A stretch of DNA of 64,000 bases, from NCBI GenBank assembly GCA_025350695.1, contig JANXXI010000386.1, positions 85,437-149,436 of the forward strand, in the 5' to 3' direction. This stretch comes from Acidobacteriota bacterium. GTDB taxonomy: Bacteria; Acidobacteriota; Terriglobia; Bryobacterales; Bryobacteraceae. Below the pieces are notes generated by a model. That model ran no database searches. It was not told the DNA's origin and saw only the letters and a list, made by a program, of their open reading frames with translations. Positions 1 through 10,194 of this stretch are shown piece by piece (the stretch's first letter is position 1; each line of letters begins with the position of its first letter). The position numbers and the translations under genes are program-made.

Positions 1-1
1 T

Positions 2-3000
2 TACGGCGACTGCAAGGACAAGGCAACATTGCTGGTGGGCATGCTTCGCAAGATGGATATTCCGGCCTACGTCGCGCTGCTGAGGACGGGACCGTCCCTC
101 GACATTGACCCGAGCTTGATAGGCATGGGCATGTTCAACCACGCCATTGCCTATGTTCCGGGCTCGCCCGATTATTGGATTGACGCGACAGCGGAATTTG
201 CTCCGTTGGGTGAGTTGCCCACGATGGACCGCAACCGCTGGGCGATCGTAATCCGCCCCGATGCTGACGGACCGGTCAAGACTCCGGCGCTCACCTCGGC
301 GAGAAACGTGACCATCGAAACTCGCGAATTCTACCTCGCCGAAATCGGGAAGGCGCGGCTGGTTGAAACCACCCAGTACAGCGCCCATGCCGCAATTCCG
401 ATTCGATCAAATTACGCCTCACCCGATCCGGTGAAACTGAAGAAGGATCTTGAGGGGTACCTGAAAAACTACTACGGAGCCGAGAAACTGACCAAGGTGG
501 ATTACTCGCCAAGCAACGATTTGAAGCAGCCTTTCCGCCTGACGCTCGAATCGGACAAAGTGCAACGAGGCATGACCGATCAGACGGTAGCCACCGTCGC
601 GATCTTTCCGGCGAATCTCATGGAGAACCTCTCCGCCTACTTCCGCGATCAGGATGAAGAAGGCGCGGCGGTTGAGCCGCGCACGGAAAGCTTCGTAATC
701 TCAAGTCCGTTCGTCAGTGAATGGCGCTACAAGATAGTCCCGCCTGCTGGATTCAGGACTCGGAAATTGCCGGACAACAGCAAGCTAACACTGGGACCGG
801 CCTCACTCGAACGCAAATTCGAGACGGCTAAGGATGGGGTCGTTATGGCCACCCTTCGATTCGATTCCGGCAAGGCCGACTTGACTCCGGCTGAGGCTAA
901 AGCATTGCGCGATGGCGTGAAGGGATTCGCAAAAGGCGAACCCGTAATGCTGAATTTCGACCAGACCGGCGAGTTGTTTTTGTCCCAAGGCAAGGCTAAG
1001 GAGGCGTTGGCGGAGTTTCAATCCTTGCTCAAACTTGATCCTAAAAACGGACTGAATCAAGCTCGGATTGCGCGCGCCTTATTAGCCTGCGGCTTAGGGG
1101 CGCAAGCTCGTAAGGCGGCGGAGGCGGCAACGAAGCTGCAACCTGATTCGGCTGAAACATGGCGAAATTATGGCTGGATTTTGCAGCACGACATGGTGGG
1201 CCGCTTGCGGCAACCTGGCTTCGCGTTGGACGCGGCGATCGCGGCATATCGCAAGGCCAAGGAACTTGCGCCCACGGATTTCGGAATGTCCGGCGACCTC
1301 GGCATTCTGTTGGAACACGATGCCACGGGCTTCCGCTACAGTCCCAAAGCTCGCTTGACCGAAGCGATCCAAGTCTACAAGGACGCCGGTGACAAGTTGG
1401 AACAATACGGGCTTTCCGACAACCTGCCATTTGCCTTGCTTTATGCCGGCCGCTATGATGAGTTGGCCAAGCAATTGGAAAATGCAAAAGCTACGGCAAA
1501 TCACAGGGCCTTGAAAATCGCCGTCATCGCGCTGAAATCCGACGTTGCCACGGCTGTTGCCGAGGGGAGTAAGATCACTTCCGATGCCGACCGCCGGGCA
1601 GCATTGGCCCTGGCCGGCAACATGCTTTTAAGGACTCGGAGCTACGCAAAAGCTTCTGCATTACTCACGGCAAGTGCGCAGGGATCGCCCAACGGAACAG
1701 CGGTCCTGAACGCAGCTCGGATAATCGCCAACACGAAAAAGCTGGAAGAGTTGAACAAGATCGACAATACTCCGATCGGGCTGGTGCTTGAAGTGATGAC
1801 AAAACTGCTGGGACCCGAAGAAAGCAGCGTCGCTCAGATTGTTGATCTTATGGCAAAGGATTTGAGTAAGGGCGAGGATCCGGAAGAAATCAGAAAGACA
1901 TTCCAACAGCAAAAGACGCTAGCCCAGAAAGGTGGCGCAAAGCAGGGGCTACCGGGCGCTGTGATTTTAGACATCGGCTTTTCGGCGGCGCAATTGACCT
2001 CCGACGGAGACGACGCGCTAGGTCACCGGGTAAAGATGCGGTTCGCCGCCGAGGACGGCGCGAAGAACGAAACCTTTTTCGTCTTCAGAGAAAATGGCAA
2101 ATACAAACTGGGAGCTTCAAGCAATTACTTAAGCGGATTGACGCCGGAGATTCTCCGTCGTGCGGACAAAGGCAATTTGGCGGGGGCTCGCAAGTTGCTT
2201 GACTGGGCGCGGGAACTGGTGGAGCGAAGTGGCGGAGATGATCCGCTGGGTGGCAGTATTTTTCCTCGGATGTGGGAACGAGGAACGGAAGGGGGAGTTG
2301 ACGTGATTCGAGCCGCGGCGGCCAGCCTTGATCCCAAGACTTCACTTGATCTACTGAAGAAGCTTCGGGCAAAAACCACTGACACGAACATGAAATTTAA
2401 TTTGGATTTGGCGGTCGGTCAAGCAGCGATTTTGAACTGGGAGCCAAAGACGCTTCTTGAAGCATCGCGTCGGATGCTTGCGGCGCATCCCAATTCGGAA
2501 CGGGCATTTACGTGGGAGCAGTCGGCGCTGATGCAACTTCGTTTGTTCAAAGAAGCTAATGAAGCCGTGGAAAAGCGACTAAAGCGGCTGCCCGAAGATG
2601 CGGTTGCCTTGCGAGCTGGGGTGAGCCTCGGGATGGCTCAAGACCAATGGCAACAGATTCGTGAATACTCGGCGCGTCTTGAAAAGGCGGGCAAGGAAAG
2701 CGGCAAAGACCTCAACGCTCTGGCTTGGTCCGTGTTCGTGGAAAAGGGCGGAACAGAGGAGGCCATCCAACATGCGCAGAAGGGCTTGATGCTCCTGAAG
2801 AACGACTTCGGATTACTGCACACGCTGGCGGCGGTGATGGCCGATGCGGGACGCACGGCCGAAGCGCGGGAATATCTATTACAGGCGATGGACGCCGCCG
2901 GAATGGAAGCAGCAGAACAGGAGACGAGCGATTCCATCAAACTTGTGCTCGGCGTAATGGCTCAGCATCTTGATTTGCCTGAGGCTGCTAAAGAATACTA

Positions 3001-3121
3001 TTCGCAAATGAAACCGCCCAAAACCAAAACTGAGAGTATGGAGTCCTCAGGGTCGAGTTATGCCATCGCACAGAAAAGATTGAAGTCACTTTGGTTGGGG
3101 TCCTTGAGGTTGTTAGAATGA
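2..3121 (+). CDS. Transglutaminase-like/TPR protein, 5' truncated by window edge
   Basis: The reading frame is open from base 2, so the gene begins before the window. The first visible residues, YGDCKDKATLL, are the catalytic-cysteine motif of the transglutaminase-like fold as found in DUF3857-type proteins. About 200 residues of beta-rich sequence follow, then tetratricopeptide-like helical repeats from about residue 310 to 410 (AEFQSLLKLDPKNGLNQARI, AAEAATKLQPDSAETWRNYG) and again near the C-terminus (about 820-1000). Such proteins are usually periplasmic or exported, but the signal peptide would lie outside the window. The substrate cannot be deduced. The stop is 35 bases before the next gene, which has its own AAGGAG ribosome site, so co-transcription is possible but the functions look unrelated. 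Confidence 0.85.
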   Translation, partial: YGDCKDKATLLVGMLRKMDIPAYVALLRTGPSLDIDPSLIGMGMFNHAIAYVPGSPDYWIDATAEFAPLGELPTMDRNRWAIVIRPDADGPVKTPALTSARNVTIETREFYLAEIGKARLVETTQYSAHAAIPIRSNYASPDPVKLKKDLEGYLKNYYGAEKLTKVDYSPSNDLKQPFRLTLESDKVQRGMTDQTVATVAIFPANLMENLSAYFRDQDEEGAAVEPRTESFVISSPFVSEWRYKIVPPAGFRTRKLPDNSKLTLGPASLERKFETAKDGVVMATLRFDSGKADLTPAEAKALRDGVKGFAKGEPVMLNFDQTGELFLSQGKAKEALAEFQSLLKLDPKNGLNQARIARALLACGLGAQARKAAEAATKLQPDSAETWRNYGWILQHDMVGRLRQPGFALDAAIAAYRKAKELAPTDFGMSGDLGILLEHDATGFRYSPKARLTEAIQVYKDAGDKLEQYGLSDNLPFALLYAGRYDELAKQLENAKATANHRALKIAVIALKSDVATAVAEGSKITSDADRRAALALAGNMLLRTRSYAKASALLTASAQGSPNGTAVLNAARIIANTKKLEELNKIDNTPIGLVLEVMTKLLGPEESSVAQIVDLMAKDLSKGEDPEEIRKTFQQQKTLAQKGGAKQGLPGAVILDIGFSAAQLTSDGDDALGHRVKMRFAAEDGAKNETFFVFRENGKYKLGASSNYLSGLTPEILRRADKGNLAGARKLLDWARELVERSGGDDPLGGSIFPRMWERGTEGGVDVIRAAAASLDPKTSLDLLKKLRAKTTDTNMKFNLDLAVGQAAILNWEPKTLLEASRRMLAAHPNSERAFTWEQSALMQLRLFKEANEAVEKRLKRLPEDAVALRAGVSLGMAQDQWQQIREYSARLEKAGKESGKDLNALAWSVFVEKGGTEEAIQHAQKGLMLLKNDFGLLHTLAAVMADAGRTAEAREYLLQAMDAAGMEAAEQETSDSIKLVLGVMAQHLDLPEAAKEYYSQMKPPKTKTESMESSGSSYAIAQKRLKSLWLGSLRLLE

Positions 3122-3156
3122 TATTTCCGACCTAACCTAAGGAGACCTCACCCCTA

Positions 3157-5346
3157 ATGAAATACCTGCGCGATTTGTGGGACGAATCCGTAGCCTCTGC
3201 GCTGCCTGACGAACTGGAGCTACTACGCTATCGTTCCAACCTGCTGGGAGCCGACCTGCGCATCACCAATTTTGGCGGCGGCAATACCAGCTCCAAAATC
3301 ACCCTGGCCGATCCGTTCAACGGTAAGCCCACCGAAGTGCTTGCGGTAAAGGGCAGTGGCGGAGATATAGGCAGCATTAAGCGTGAAGGCTTCGCGCTGG
3401 TCTACATGGACCGCCTGATTCAGTTGCAATCTGTCTATAAGGGTGAGGCTCACGAGGATGAAATGGTGGGTTATTATCCGTTGGCGGCCTTCGGCGACAA
3501 CCGTGTTGCTGCTTCGATAGACACCCCTTTGCACGCGTTTCTTCCGTTCCCACACATTGACCATCTGCACCCCGATTGGGCCATCGCCATTGCGGCGTCG
3601 GCCAACGGGCGCGAAAAGATGGAAGAGTTCAACAAACAATTTGGGCACAAGATGGTTTGGTTGCCTTGGCAGCGTCCGGGGTTTGAGCTGGGTCTGATGC
3701 TGCAGAAAGCGGTTAAGGATAACCCGGGTTGCGATGGTATTTTTCTGGGGAGCCACGGGCTATTTACTTGGGGCCTGACACAGCGCGAGTGCTACCTGAA
3801 TTCGGCCACAGCTATTGATCAGATGGGCCAGTTTGTGATGAAGCATCAAAAGGCGAAGGGCAAGATGCTGTTCGGAGGCTCGAAGGTTGAAGGGCACAAG
3901 ACTCCAGATCAAATCGCCACTGCTATTTTTCCTTATCTGCGCGGCCAGTGCGCGACCACTCGACGCAACATCGGCCATTTTGATCGCAGCCCTGAGGCGT
4001 TAGCATTTGTCAACTCGGCGGACGCGAAGAAGTTGAGCGCGCTTGGAACGAGCTGCCCGGATCACTTCATTCGCACCCGCATATGCCCGTTCTACGTGGA
4101 GTGGAATCCGCAGACCGGCACGATAGATCAATTGAAGAAATCGATTTCGACGGGCTTGGTTGCATACCGCGAAAACTATTCCGTCTACTACAATAAGTTC
4201 GCCACTGCCGATTCGCCAAAGCTGCGCGACTCCAATCCGAGCGTGGTGCTGATTCCCGGAATCGGCATGTTCACGTTCTCGCGCAATAAGAAGGAAGCGC
4301 GGATTACTAGCGAGTTCTACCGCAATGCGATCGGTGTGATGGCCGGCGCGACGAGCATGGATGATGGCAGCAAGCCTAAGATTCTGCCTCAAGCTAAGAC
4401 TTCCTCCGCGAACAAAGGCTTTGCAAGCTACAGCAATTATGTTTCGCTGCCGCCGCTTGAAGCGTTCCGCATTGAATATTGGGCGCTGGAAGAAGCGAAG
4501 ATTCAGCGCATGCCGGCCGAAGCGGAATTTAGCCGCAAGGTTGTGTTGGTGGTAGGCGGAGGCAATGGAATCGGGCGGCTGGTTAGCTTGATTCTAGCCA
4601 AACAAGGCGCGCATCTTGTCATCGCGGATCGTGACTTGAAAGCGGCAGAGGCCGTAGCGGCGGAAACAAAACTGGGCGAAGCGGTGCATGCCGTGGCTCT
4701 TGACCTGGTTAACCGCAAGAGCATTCGTGCCGCTGTTGACGCAACGGTCCTGAAGTTTGGCGGGATTGATTCCATCATCAATACGGCGGCGGTGTTTTTT
4801 GCGCCTGACACGGCGGGCAATCTGCCGGACGAACAATGGGGACTTACGTTCGACATCAACGTTACGGGCAACTACTACCTGGTGGATGAGGCTCGTTCGG
4901 TTTTGACCGATCAAGGAATTAGCGCCTCTGTGGTGCTGACCAGTTCGGCGAATGCGGTTGTGGCGAAACGCGGGAGCGAGGCTTATGACGTTTCAAAATC
5001 CGCCGTCAACCACCTGATTCGTTCATTGGCTGTGGGTTTGAAGCCGCATGTTCGGGTGAATGGGATTGCCCCAGCTACCGTGGTTGAGGGTTCGACCATG
5101 TTCCCACGCGACCGGGTGATTGCTTCGTTGGCGAAGTATAACATTCCGTATTCAGAGGACGAGACTACCGAATCGCTGCGTGAGAAGTTGGCTCGATTCT
5201 ATGCCAAGCGGACGTTACTTGATGCGGCCATTCGTCCTCAGGATTGCGCTGAGGCGATTGTTTGGTTGGCTAGTGATCGTAGTTCGCGGACAACGGGGCA
5301 TGTGATTCCTGTGGACGGCGGATTGAATGAGGCGTTTCTGCGGTAG
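3157..5346 (+). CDS. Bifunctional rhamnulose-1-phosphate aldolase / short-chain dehydrogenase
   Basis: The 729-residue protein is a fusion. Residues 1 to about 430 are a class II (zinc-dependent) aldolase domain, with the GGGNTSSK phosphate-binding segment near residue 40 and HIDHLHPD as the metal-binding histidines. Residues about 455 to 729 are a Rossmann short-chain dehydrogenase, with VVGGGNGIGR for NAD binding and the catalytic YDVSK. This architecture is known from the L-rhamnose route: rhamnulose-1-phosphate is cleaved to dihydroxyacetone phosphate and L-lactaldehyde, and the fused dehydrogenase oxidises the lactaldehyde. The start ATG follows AAGGAG at about the right distance. No rhamnose isomerase, kinase or transporter is nearby, so the pathway role rests on the domain fusion alone. 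Confidence 0.88.
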   Translation: MKYLRDLWDESVASALPDELELLRYRSNLLGADLRITNFGGGNTSSKITLADPFNGKPTEVLAVKGSGGDIGSIKREGFALVYMDRLIQLQSVYKGEAHEDEMVGYYPLAAFGDNRVAASIDTPLHAFLPFPHIDHLHPDWAIAIAASANGREKMEEFNKQFGHKMVWLPWQRPGFELGLMLQKAVKDNPGCDGIFLGSHGLFTWGLTQRECYLNSATAIDQMGQFVMKHQKAKGKMLFGGSKVEGHKTPDQIATAIFPYLRGQCATTRRNIGHFDRSPEALAFVNSADAKKLSALGTSCPDHFIRTRICPFYVEWNPQTGTIDQLKKSISTGLVAYRENYSVYYNKFATADSPKLRDSNPSVVLIPGIGMFTFSRNKKEARITSEFYRNAIGVMAGATSMDDGSKPKILPQAKTSSANKGFASYSNYVSLPPLEAFRIEYWALEEAKIQRMPAEAEFSRKVVLVVGGGNGIGRLVSLILAKQGAHLVIADRDLKAAEAVAAETKLGEAVHAVALDLVNRKSIRAAVDATVLKFGGIDSIINTAAVFFAPDTAGNLPDEQWGLTFDINVTGNYYLVDEARSVLTDQGISASVVLTSSANAVVAKRGSEAYDVSKSAVNHLIRSLAVGLKPHVRVNGIAPATVVEGSTMFPRDRVIASLAKYNIPYSEDETTESLREKLARFYAKRTLLDAAIRPQDCAEAIVWLASDRSSRTTGHVIPVDGGLNEAFLR

Positions 5347-5369
5347 TCGTGAACTGACGTTTCCGGGGT

Positions 5370-5389
5370 CCGCTTGCTTACGCGCGCGG
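5370..5389. repeat. GC-rich extragenic palindrome, REP-like
   Basis: CCGCTTGCTTACGCGCGCGG folds into an imperfect 8-bp stem with a TTAC loop. It is flanked by CCGGG and CCCGG, which can extend pairing. Similar short palindromes recur between genes in Acidobacteriota and Planctomycetes (recalled, not searched). Only one copy is seen in this window. Confidence 0.4.
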
Positions 5390-5489
5390 CTCGCTGGTCC
5401 CGGAGATGTTCTGGATGTAGACGCAGTTTTCCCACTCGCCGTTGTGGCTTTCGAAATTCGAACCAGTGCGGGTCGGCTGTATTTCACTG

Positions 5490-5522
5490 AGTGAAGCCAC
5501 CGCCCAGCGGCTTCACTTGTTT
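5490..5522 (+). terminator. Possible terminator hairpin downstream of aldolase/dehydrogenase
   Basis: AGTGAAGCC pairs perfectly with GGCTTCACT across a 10-base loop and is followed by TGTTT. The T-tract is short, and the hairpin lies about 140 bases after the stop, so it is a modest candidate. Confidence 0.4.
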
Positions 5523-5756
5523 CCATACAACCAACCCCACCGATTATTTTTTAGCTTCCTGAATCGATCCAAGAGCTGGCTCCCCTTGCGGGAAGCACTT
5601 CTAAAAAGAGCATTCTGGCCAGAACTTTATCTCTCTGCTTAAAACATAGCAGAGCGAATGGATAGTTCCGTTTGCCTCACGGACGTTAAGCTGTTGATTT
5701 GGATGGCTCAAATGATTTAATTTGTGCGGGGAATAGCAAATTCACCATAATGAGGA

Positions 5757-7814
5757 ATGACTCCAACAGCAATTCGTCACTCGGTTTGCGCTCTTGATTG
5801 CCCGGACACATGCAGTCTATTGGTCAATGTTGACGACGGGCGCGGCAGCCGTTTGCGAGGGGATCCGGCGCATCCCATCACGCAGGGTTTCCTGTGCGGC
5901 AAAGTGGCGAAGTATCTGGATCGGGAATATTCGCCGGACCGGCTGCTGCACCCTTTGCGGCGAGTTGGGGCGAAAGGGGAAGGTCGATTTGAGCGAGTGT
6001 CGTGGGATGCGGCACTGGACGAAATCGCATCGCGGCTTGGGTCGACGGTCACGGAGCATGGGCCGGAATCAATCCTACCTTATAGCTACGCCGGCACCAT
6101 GGGGATGCTGCAAGGATCGGGAATGGATCGACGGTTCTTCCATCGGCTGGGGGCTTCACGGCTCGATCGGACAATTTGCGCGGCGGCGGGGAGCGCTGGG
6201 CTGACCGCTACACTGGGTCTCCGTTATGGAACCGAGCCGGAGCAATTTCGCCATTCGAAGTTGATCATCGCCTGGGGCGCGAACATTCTTGGGACAAACG
6301 TCCATTTGTGGCCGTTCATTGTTGATGCACGGCGGAACGGTGCGAGGTTCTATGTCATTGATCCGGTAAAGAACCGCACGGGCGCGTTGGCCGATAAATT
6401 CTTTCCAGTGAATCCGGGAAGTGATTTGGCTCTAGCCCTGGGGCTGATGCATGTTATCTTTCGAGACCAGCTGGAAGATGCCGATTATCTTGCGCAGCAT
6501 ACCAGTGGGTCCGATTCGTTACGGGCTCTTGCGGCTGAGTACACGCCGGATCGGGTTGCGGTTTGGACTGGAATTGCCGCCGCGGATATTGAGGAGCTAG
6601 CCATTGAGTATGCCACTACGCGACCGGCTGCGATTCGGGTCAACTACGGCGTGCAGCGCAGCGACCGCGGTGGGTCGGCCGTTAGGGCTATCGCAATGCT
6701 GCCGGCGGTGACTGGTTCGTGGAAAGAGATTGGCGGTGGACTGCAACTTTCCACATCGCAATCCTTTCAATTTGACCGGCCGTCGCTGGAACGGCCTGAT
6801 CTGCAACAACTCTCGTCACTGGGGCGCGAGGCTCGATTGGTGAACATGTCTGGGCTAGGTTCGGCGCTGACAAGTTTGAACGAGCCGCCGGTGAAGGCGC
6901 TAATTGTGTATAACTCCAACCCCGCGGCCATCGCGCCGGATCAAAGCAAGGTTCGAGAAGGATTGCGGCGCGAGGATTTGTTCACCGTCGTGCTGGAACA
7001 ATTTCAAACCGACACGGCTAACTTCGCGGATATCGTATTGCCGGTGACCACTTTCCTGGAACACACTGACCTCTATTTGGCCTATGGCCACTACTACATC
7101 CAAATGGCCCGACCGGCGCTTCCCCGCCCTGGCGAGGTTCGGTCGAATAATGAGATCTTTCGGGATTTGGCAAAAAGAATCGGGTTCACGGATTCGTGCT
7201 TCGAGGAATCGGAAGATGACATGATCCGTGGTTTGCTTCAAAGCGGCCATCGCTTCCTTGAGGGGATTACGCTGGAGAGGCTGGAACGCGAACATTTTGC
7301 ACGGTTGAATGTAGCCGGTGAAGGGGAAGCGTTTTTGCCATTCGCTAAAGGCAATTTCGGAGCGCCTGATGGGCGGGCCCGGCTTGATGCAACCGGCCTT
7401 GCCTACACACCGCCGGTTGAGAGTCGGCAGGGCGATCAGCTTCTTCGCGCCAGTTATCCGTTGGAATTAATTACTCCGAAGAACGACGACAGCATGAATT
7501 CCACTTTCGGCAATCGGAAGGGAGTGGATGAGCAGACGGCGTCGCTATGGCTGCACGAAGAAGACGCGACGACGCGAAGCATCCGCACCGGGGATTTCGT
7601 TCGGATCTTCAATGCGCGAGGCTCCTTGCGTTTGCAGGCGAAGGTGGACGGGAAAGTAGCGCCGGGAGTGGTGATGTCGCCCTCCGTGCGTTGGGCCAAA
7701 CTGGCCGGTGACGGAAAAAATACAAATATTTTGACATCACAGCGGCTAACAGACGTCGGGGGAGGCCCCACGTTCTACAGCTGTTTGGTACAAGTAGAAG
7801 GATGCGGAGATTAA
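5757..7814 (+). CDS. Molybdopterin (bis-MGD) oxidoreductase, formate dehydrogenase/BisC superfamily
   Basis: The 685-residue protein starts with a [4Fe-4S] site formed by C11, C15, C19 and C47 (CALDCPDTC, then GFLCGK), followed by the DREYSPDRLLHPLRR segment typical of the molybdopterin oxidoreductase superfamily. The middle carries MGD-binding segments (SKLIIAWGANILGTNVH, VIDPVKNRTG). The C-terminal molydopterin-dinucleotide-binding barrel runs from about residue 570 to the end. There is no Tat signal, so it is probably cytoplasmic. No electron-transfer subunit is adjacent, and the substrate cannot be read from the sequence. It is the first gene of an overlapping set: the next gene starts 13 bases before its stop. 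The ATG is preceded very closely by GAGGA. Confidence 0.87.
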   Translation: MTPTAIRHSVCALDCPDTCSLLVNVDDGRGSRLRGDPAHPITQGFLCGKVAKYLDREYSPDRLLHPLRRVGAKGEGRFERVSWDAALDEIASRLGSTVTEHGPESILPYSYAGTMGMLQGSGMDRRFFHRLGASRLDRTICAAAGSAGLTATLGLRYGTEPEQFRHSKLIIAWGANILGTNVHLWPFIVDARRNGARFYVIDPVKNRTGALADKFFPVNPGSDLALALGLMHVIFRDQLEDADYLAQHTSGSDSLRALAAEYTPDRVAVWTGIAAADIEELAIEYATTRPAAIRVNYGVQRSDRGGSAVRAIAMLPAVTGSWKEIGGGLQLSTSQSFQFDRPSLERPDLQQLSSLGREARLVNMSGLGSALTSLNEPPVKALIVYNSNPAAIAPDQSKVREGLRREDLFTVVLEQFQTDTANFADIVLPVTTFLEHTDLYLAYGHYYIQMARPALPRPGEVRSNNEIFRDLAKRIGFTDSCFEESEDDMIRGLLQSGHRFLEGITLERLEREHFARLNVAGEGEAFLPFAKGNFGAPDGRARLDATGLAYTPPVESRQGDQLLRASYPLELITPKNDDSMNSTFGNRKGVDEQTASLWLHEEDATTRSIRTGDFVRIFNARGSLRLQAKVDGKVAPGVVMSPSVRWAKLAGDGKNTNILTSQRLTDVGGGPTFYSCLVQVEGCGD

Positions 7815-8332
7815 TCATTGTCATGGTGCTGGTAAGCACCGTGGCTACCCTCGACAGTTGCAAGCGGCGGAAACGCGATCAGGTGGACTACATCGACGAA
7901 GGCGGCGGCCAGCTTGCGAGCTTAGTGCAGACGTCGAATCCACGGACGGCGATTCAATTGTTGAAGGGATTCCATGACGTGGAAAACAACGCGTGGCGCT
8001 GGACGGCCGGCAAGTTTTCAGTGATGCTGCGGCCACCAGGGGAAGCGGCGAAGAAGGGCGCTGTTCTGAATTTGAAATTCGTATTACCAGAGACCATTTT
8101 GGCCAAGCTGGAAGCGGTTACAATTACGGCTGCGATAGGCGGCAAACCACTGGAACCGCAAACCTACAAGCAAGCAGGTCCACAAGAGTACAAACGGCCT
8201 GTCCCGGCAGCGATGCTTGCAGGGGAGGCGGTCACGGTGGATTTCACGTTGGATAAATTCATACCGGCTGGAACAATGGACTTGCGTGAGTTGGGAGTGA
8301 TTGCGGCCTCAATTGGGTTGGAAGCGCAATGA
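7802..8332 (+). CDS. Small predicted lipoprotein of unknown function
   Basis: The 176-residue protein has a basic start, a hydrophobic stretch and a lipobox-like LDSC with the cysteine at residue 20, followed by a strongly basic KRRKR. The remainder is a small, probably beta-rich domain (SVMLRPP, LNLKFVLPETILAKL, AVTVDFTLDKF) with no family I recognise. A similar beta domain may occur at the C-terminus of the next protein (residues about 525-621, LKLTVNGHDLGSQEIP), which suggests a shared carbohydrate- or membrane-surface role; that link is inference. Its start overlaps the oxidoreductase gene by 13 bases and its stop overlaps the next start (ATGA), so translation is probably coupled. Confidence 0.75.
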   Translation: MRRLIIVMVLVSTVATLDSCKRRKRDQVDYIDEGGGQLASLVQTSNPRTAIQLLKGFHDVENNAWRWTAGKFSVMLRPPGEAAKKGAVLNLKFVLPETILAKLEAVTITAAIGGKPLEPQTYKQAGPQEYKRPVPAAMLAGEAVTVDFTLDKFIPAGTMDLRELGVIAASIGLEAQ

Positions 8333-10194
8333 CGTTGTGGCAGCGCCTAGCCTATTGGGGGCTTGCGCCGGCCATTAGCTTAGCGCTTTATTGGCAGGGG
8401 CTGCTCTCATGGTTCCGTGAGGACGATTTTGCTTGGCTGGGACTGCACCTTAGCATTAACGAACCGCGCGACATTTGGTGGATTTTGTTTTCGCCGATGG
8501 CGCAAGGAACGATTCGGCCGCTTAGTGAACGGCTCTATTTTTTAGTCCTTCACAAGCTGTTCGATTTCAATGCCTTGCCGTTTCATGCAGTGGCGTTCCT
8601 GACGCAATTCCTTGCGGCTTGGCTATTGCAAGCAATTACCTGGCGGCTAACCGGATCTAGATTCGCGGCGGTTGCAGCGGCCGTTTTTTGGACGGCGAAT
8701 AGCAGCCTAGCGCGGCCCATCAGTTGGGCCAGCGGGTATAACCAGATACAGTGTTCAGCTTTCATTCTTGGCGCCTTTCTGTGTCTTCTGCGGTACTCGG
8801 AATCTGGTGAGAAGAAGTGGTTATATGGTCAGTGGGCCTTGTTTCTGCTTGGGTTCGGTTCGCTCGAACTGAATGTGGTCTATCCGGCGCTGGCGGCGTG
8901 TTGGGCGGTTCTGTTCCGCAGAGATTTACTTAGCCGGGTGGCGCCGCTGTTTCTGGTTTCCATCCTGTACACAGTGGTGCACCGCCATTTTGCGCCGGCG
9001 GAGGCTCCTGCCCTTTACAAGATGTATTTTGATTCTGATCTGGTTCGCACTTTGGGCAAGTACTTCTTGCTTGTGTTCGGTTCATTCGATGAGGGGCTCT
9101 CTGATGTTTGGTCGAAATGGGCATTGATTTCCACCGGCATCTCCGCAGTTACTTTGGCGGCATTCCTTGCTTGGCAATGTTGGCGACGGCAGTGGTTGGC
9201 GGTATTTTGCCTGGCCTGGTTTGTGGGTGTGCTTGCCCCTTTGCTGCCGCTGAAATTCCACATCATCAGTTATTATCTGGTGATCCCAGCGATTGGCCTG
9301 GCGATAGCGGCGGGTTGGGGCTGCCAAATTGCGTGGCAAGCGGGCCGGACCTATGCGATGTGCGCCATGCTGGGGACCCTATCTTATATAGCTGGTAGCG
9401 GCTACATGGGGCATTTCGTCGCCGGATATCATGCTGAGCAAACCAAGGTCGCCAAACCGCTGTTCTTTGGAGTGCAGCAGGCGGCGCAACTTCATCCGGG
9501 CAAAATACTTTTGCTAGCCGGAATCAGTTCCGAACAATTCTGGTCGGTGATGTCCGACAGTGCGTTTCGATTGCTGCCAGGACCACCAGAGGTGTACCTG
9601 ACGCCGGAAGCTGGGGCCAACATTGATCCTCACCCAGAGATCAACGACATTGCGCCATCAGTGATGCCGTCAGCAGCGGCGCGCCGTGCGCTTGAAGCCG
9701 GCGACGCGCTTGTTTATCAACCTCAAGCGGGCAAACTGAAAAATGTCACCGCATTTTATAGAACTTTATACCCTCAGCTTTGGCCACTAGAGGCGCCCTC
9801 CCGAATTGACGTTGGCCAGAAGTATCTTTCCGATTTTGTTGGTCCGGGATGGTACCCGATTGAGCATAATAAGCTACGTTGGATGAGCCATCGCGGGGAG
9901 TTGACAATGTCTGGGCCGGCAAAGACCGCAACCCGAATCGAGGTGACTTGCTTTCGATTCGGAAATGATCCACGACCCGGTTCTCTGCGCTTGAAGTTAA
10001 CAGTGAACGGCCATGACTTGGGTTCACAGGAAATCCCGGCGGGAGAAGCCGAACACCATCTTGGATACGAATTGCAGGGAAGGAAATTCGAGGAATCTAA
10101 AACAACAGTTATGCTTGAGGTAACACCGGTTTATTCCTCTAAGAACGACGAGCGGGAATTGGGTCTGGTTCTGGGCAACTTGGCATGGAAATGA
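8329..10194 (+). CDS. Multi-membrane glycosyltransferase-like protein (GT-C type)
   Basis: The 621-residue protein has about ten hydrophobic segments in residues 10-370, then a soluble C-terminal part of about 250 residues. The first extracellular loop contains FREDDFAWLG, an acidic pair at the position expected for GT-C enzymes that use lipid-linked sugars, and FNALPFHAVAFLTQFLAAWLL is a typical follow-on helix. The C-terminal 100 residues look like a beta-sandwich. The precise activity cannot be assigned. The gene overlaps the lipoprotein gene by four bases and the downstream kinase gene by up to ten, so the three are probably one transcript. Confidence 0.72.
   Translation: MTLWQRLAYWGLAPAISLALYWQGLLSWFREDDFAWLGLHLSINEPRDIWWILFSPMAQGTIRPLSERLYFLVLHKLFDFNALPFHAVAFLTQFLAAWLLQAITWRLTGSRFAAVAAAVFWTANSSLARPISWASGYNQIQCSAFILGAFLCLLRYSESGEKKWLYGQWALFLLGFGSLELNVVYPALAACWAVLFRRDLLSRVAPLFLVSILYTVVHRHFAPAEAPALYKMYFDSDLVRTLGKYFLLVFGSFDEGLSDVWSKWALISTGISAVTLAAFLAWQCWRRQWLAVFCLAWFVGVLAPLLPLKFHIISYYLVIPAIGLAIAAGWGCQIAWQAGRTYAMCAMLGTLSYIAGSGYMGHFVAGYHAEQTKVAKPLFFGVQQAAQLHPGKILLLAGISSEQFWSVMSDSAFRLLPGPPEVYLTPEAGANIDPHPEINDIAPSVMPSAAARRALEAGDALVYQPQAGKLKNVTAFYRTLYPQLWPLEAPSRIDVGQKYLSDFVGPGWYPIEHNKLRWMSHRGELTMSGPAKTATRIEVTCFRFGNDPRPGSLRLKLTVNGHDLGSQEIPAGEAEHHLGYELQGRKFEESKTTVMLEVTPVYSSKNDERELGLVLGNLAWK

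Larger units (their letters stand above)
5347..5756. other. Intergenic region (410 bp) with two hairpins
   Basis: I see no credible gene. The short open frames here lack family features and ribosome sites. The region holds a GC-rich imperfect palindrome close to the upstream stop codon, a 9-bp hairpin around 5490-5517, and an AT-rich stretch (5640-5750) that probably carries the promoter of the following molybdopterin oxidoreductase operon. Confidence 0.6.

Noticed and set aside
5442..5642. 66-codon open frame after the aldolase gene
   Set aside because: It spans a hairpin, lacks a ribosome site and has no protein-like pattern.
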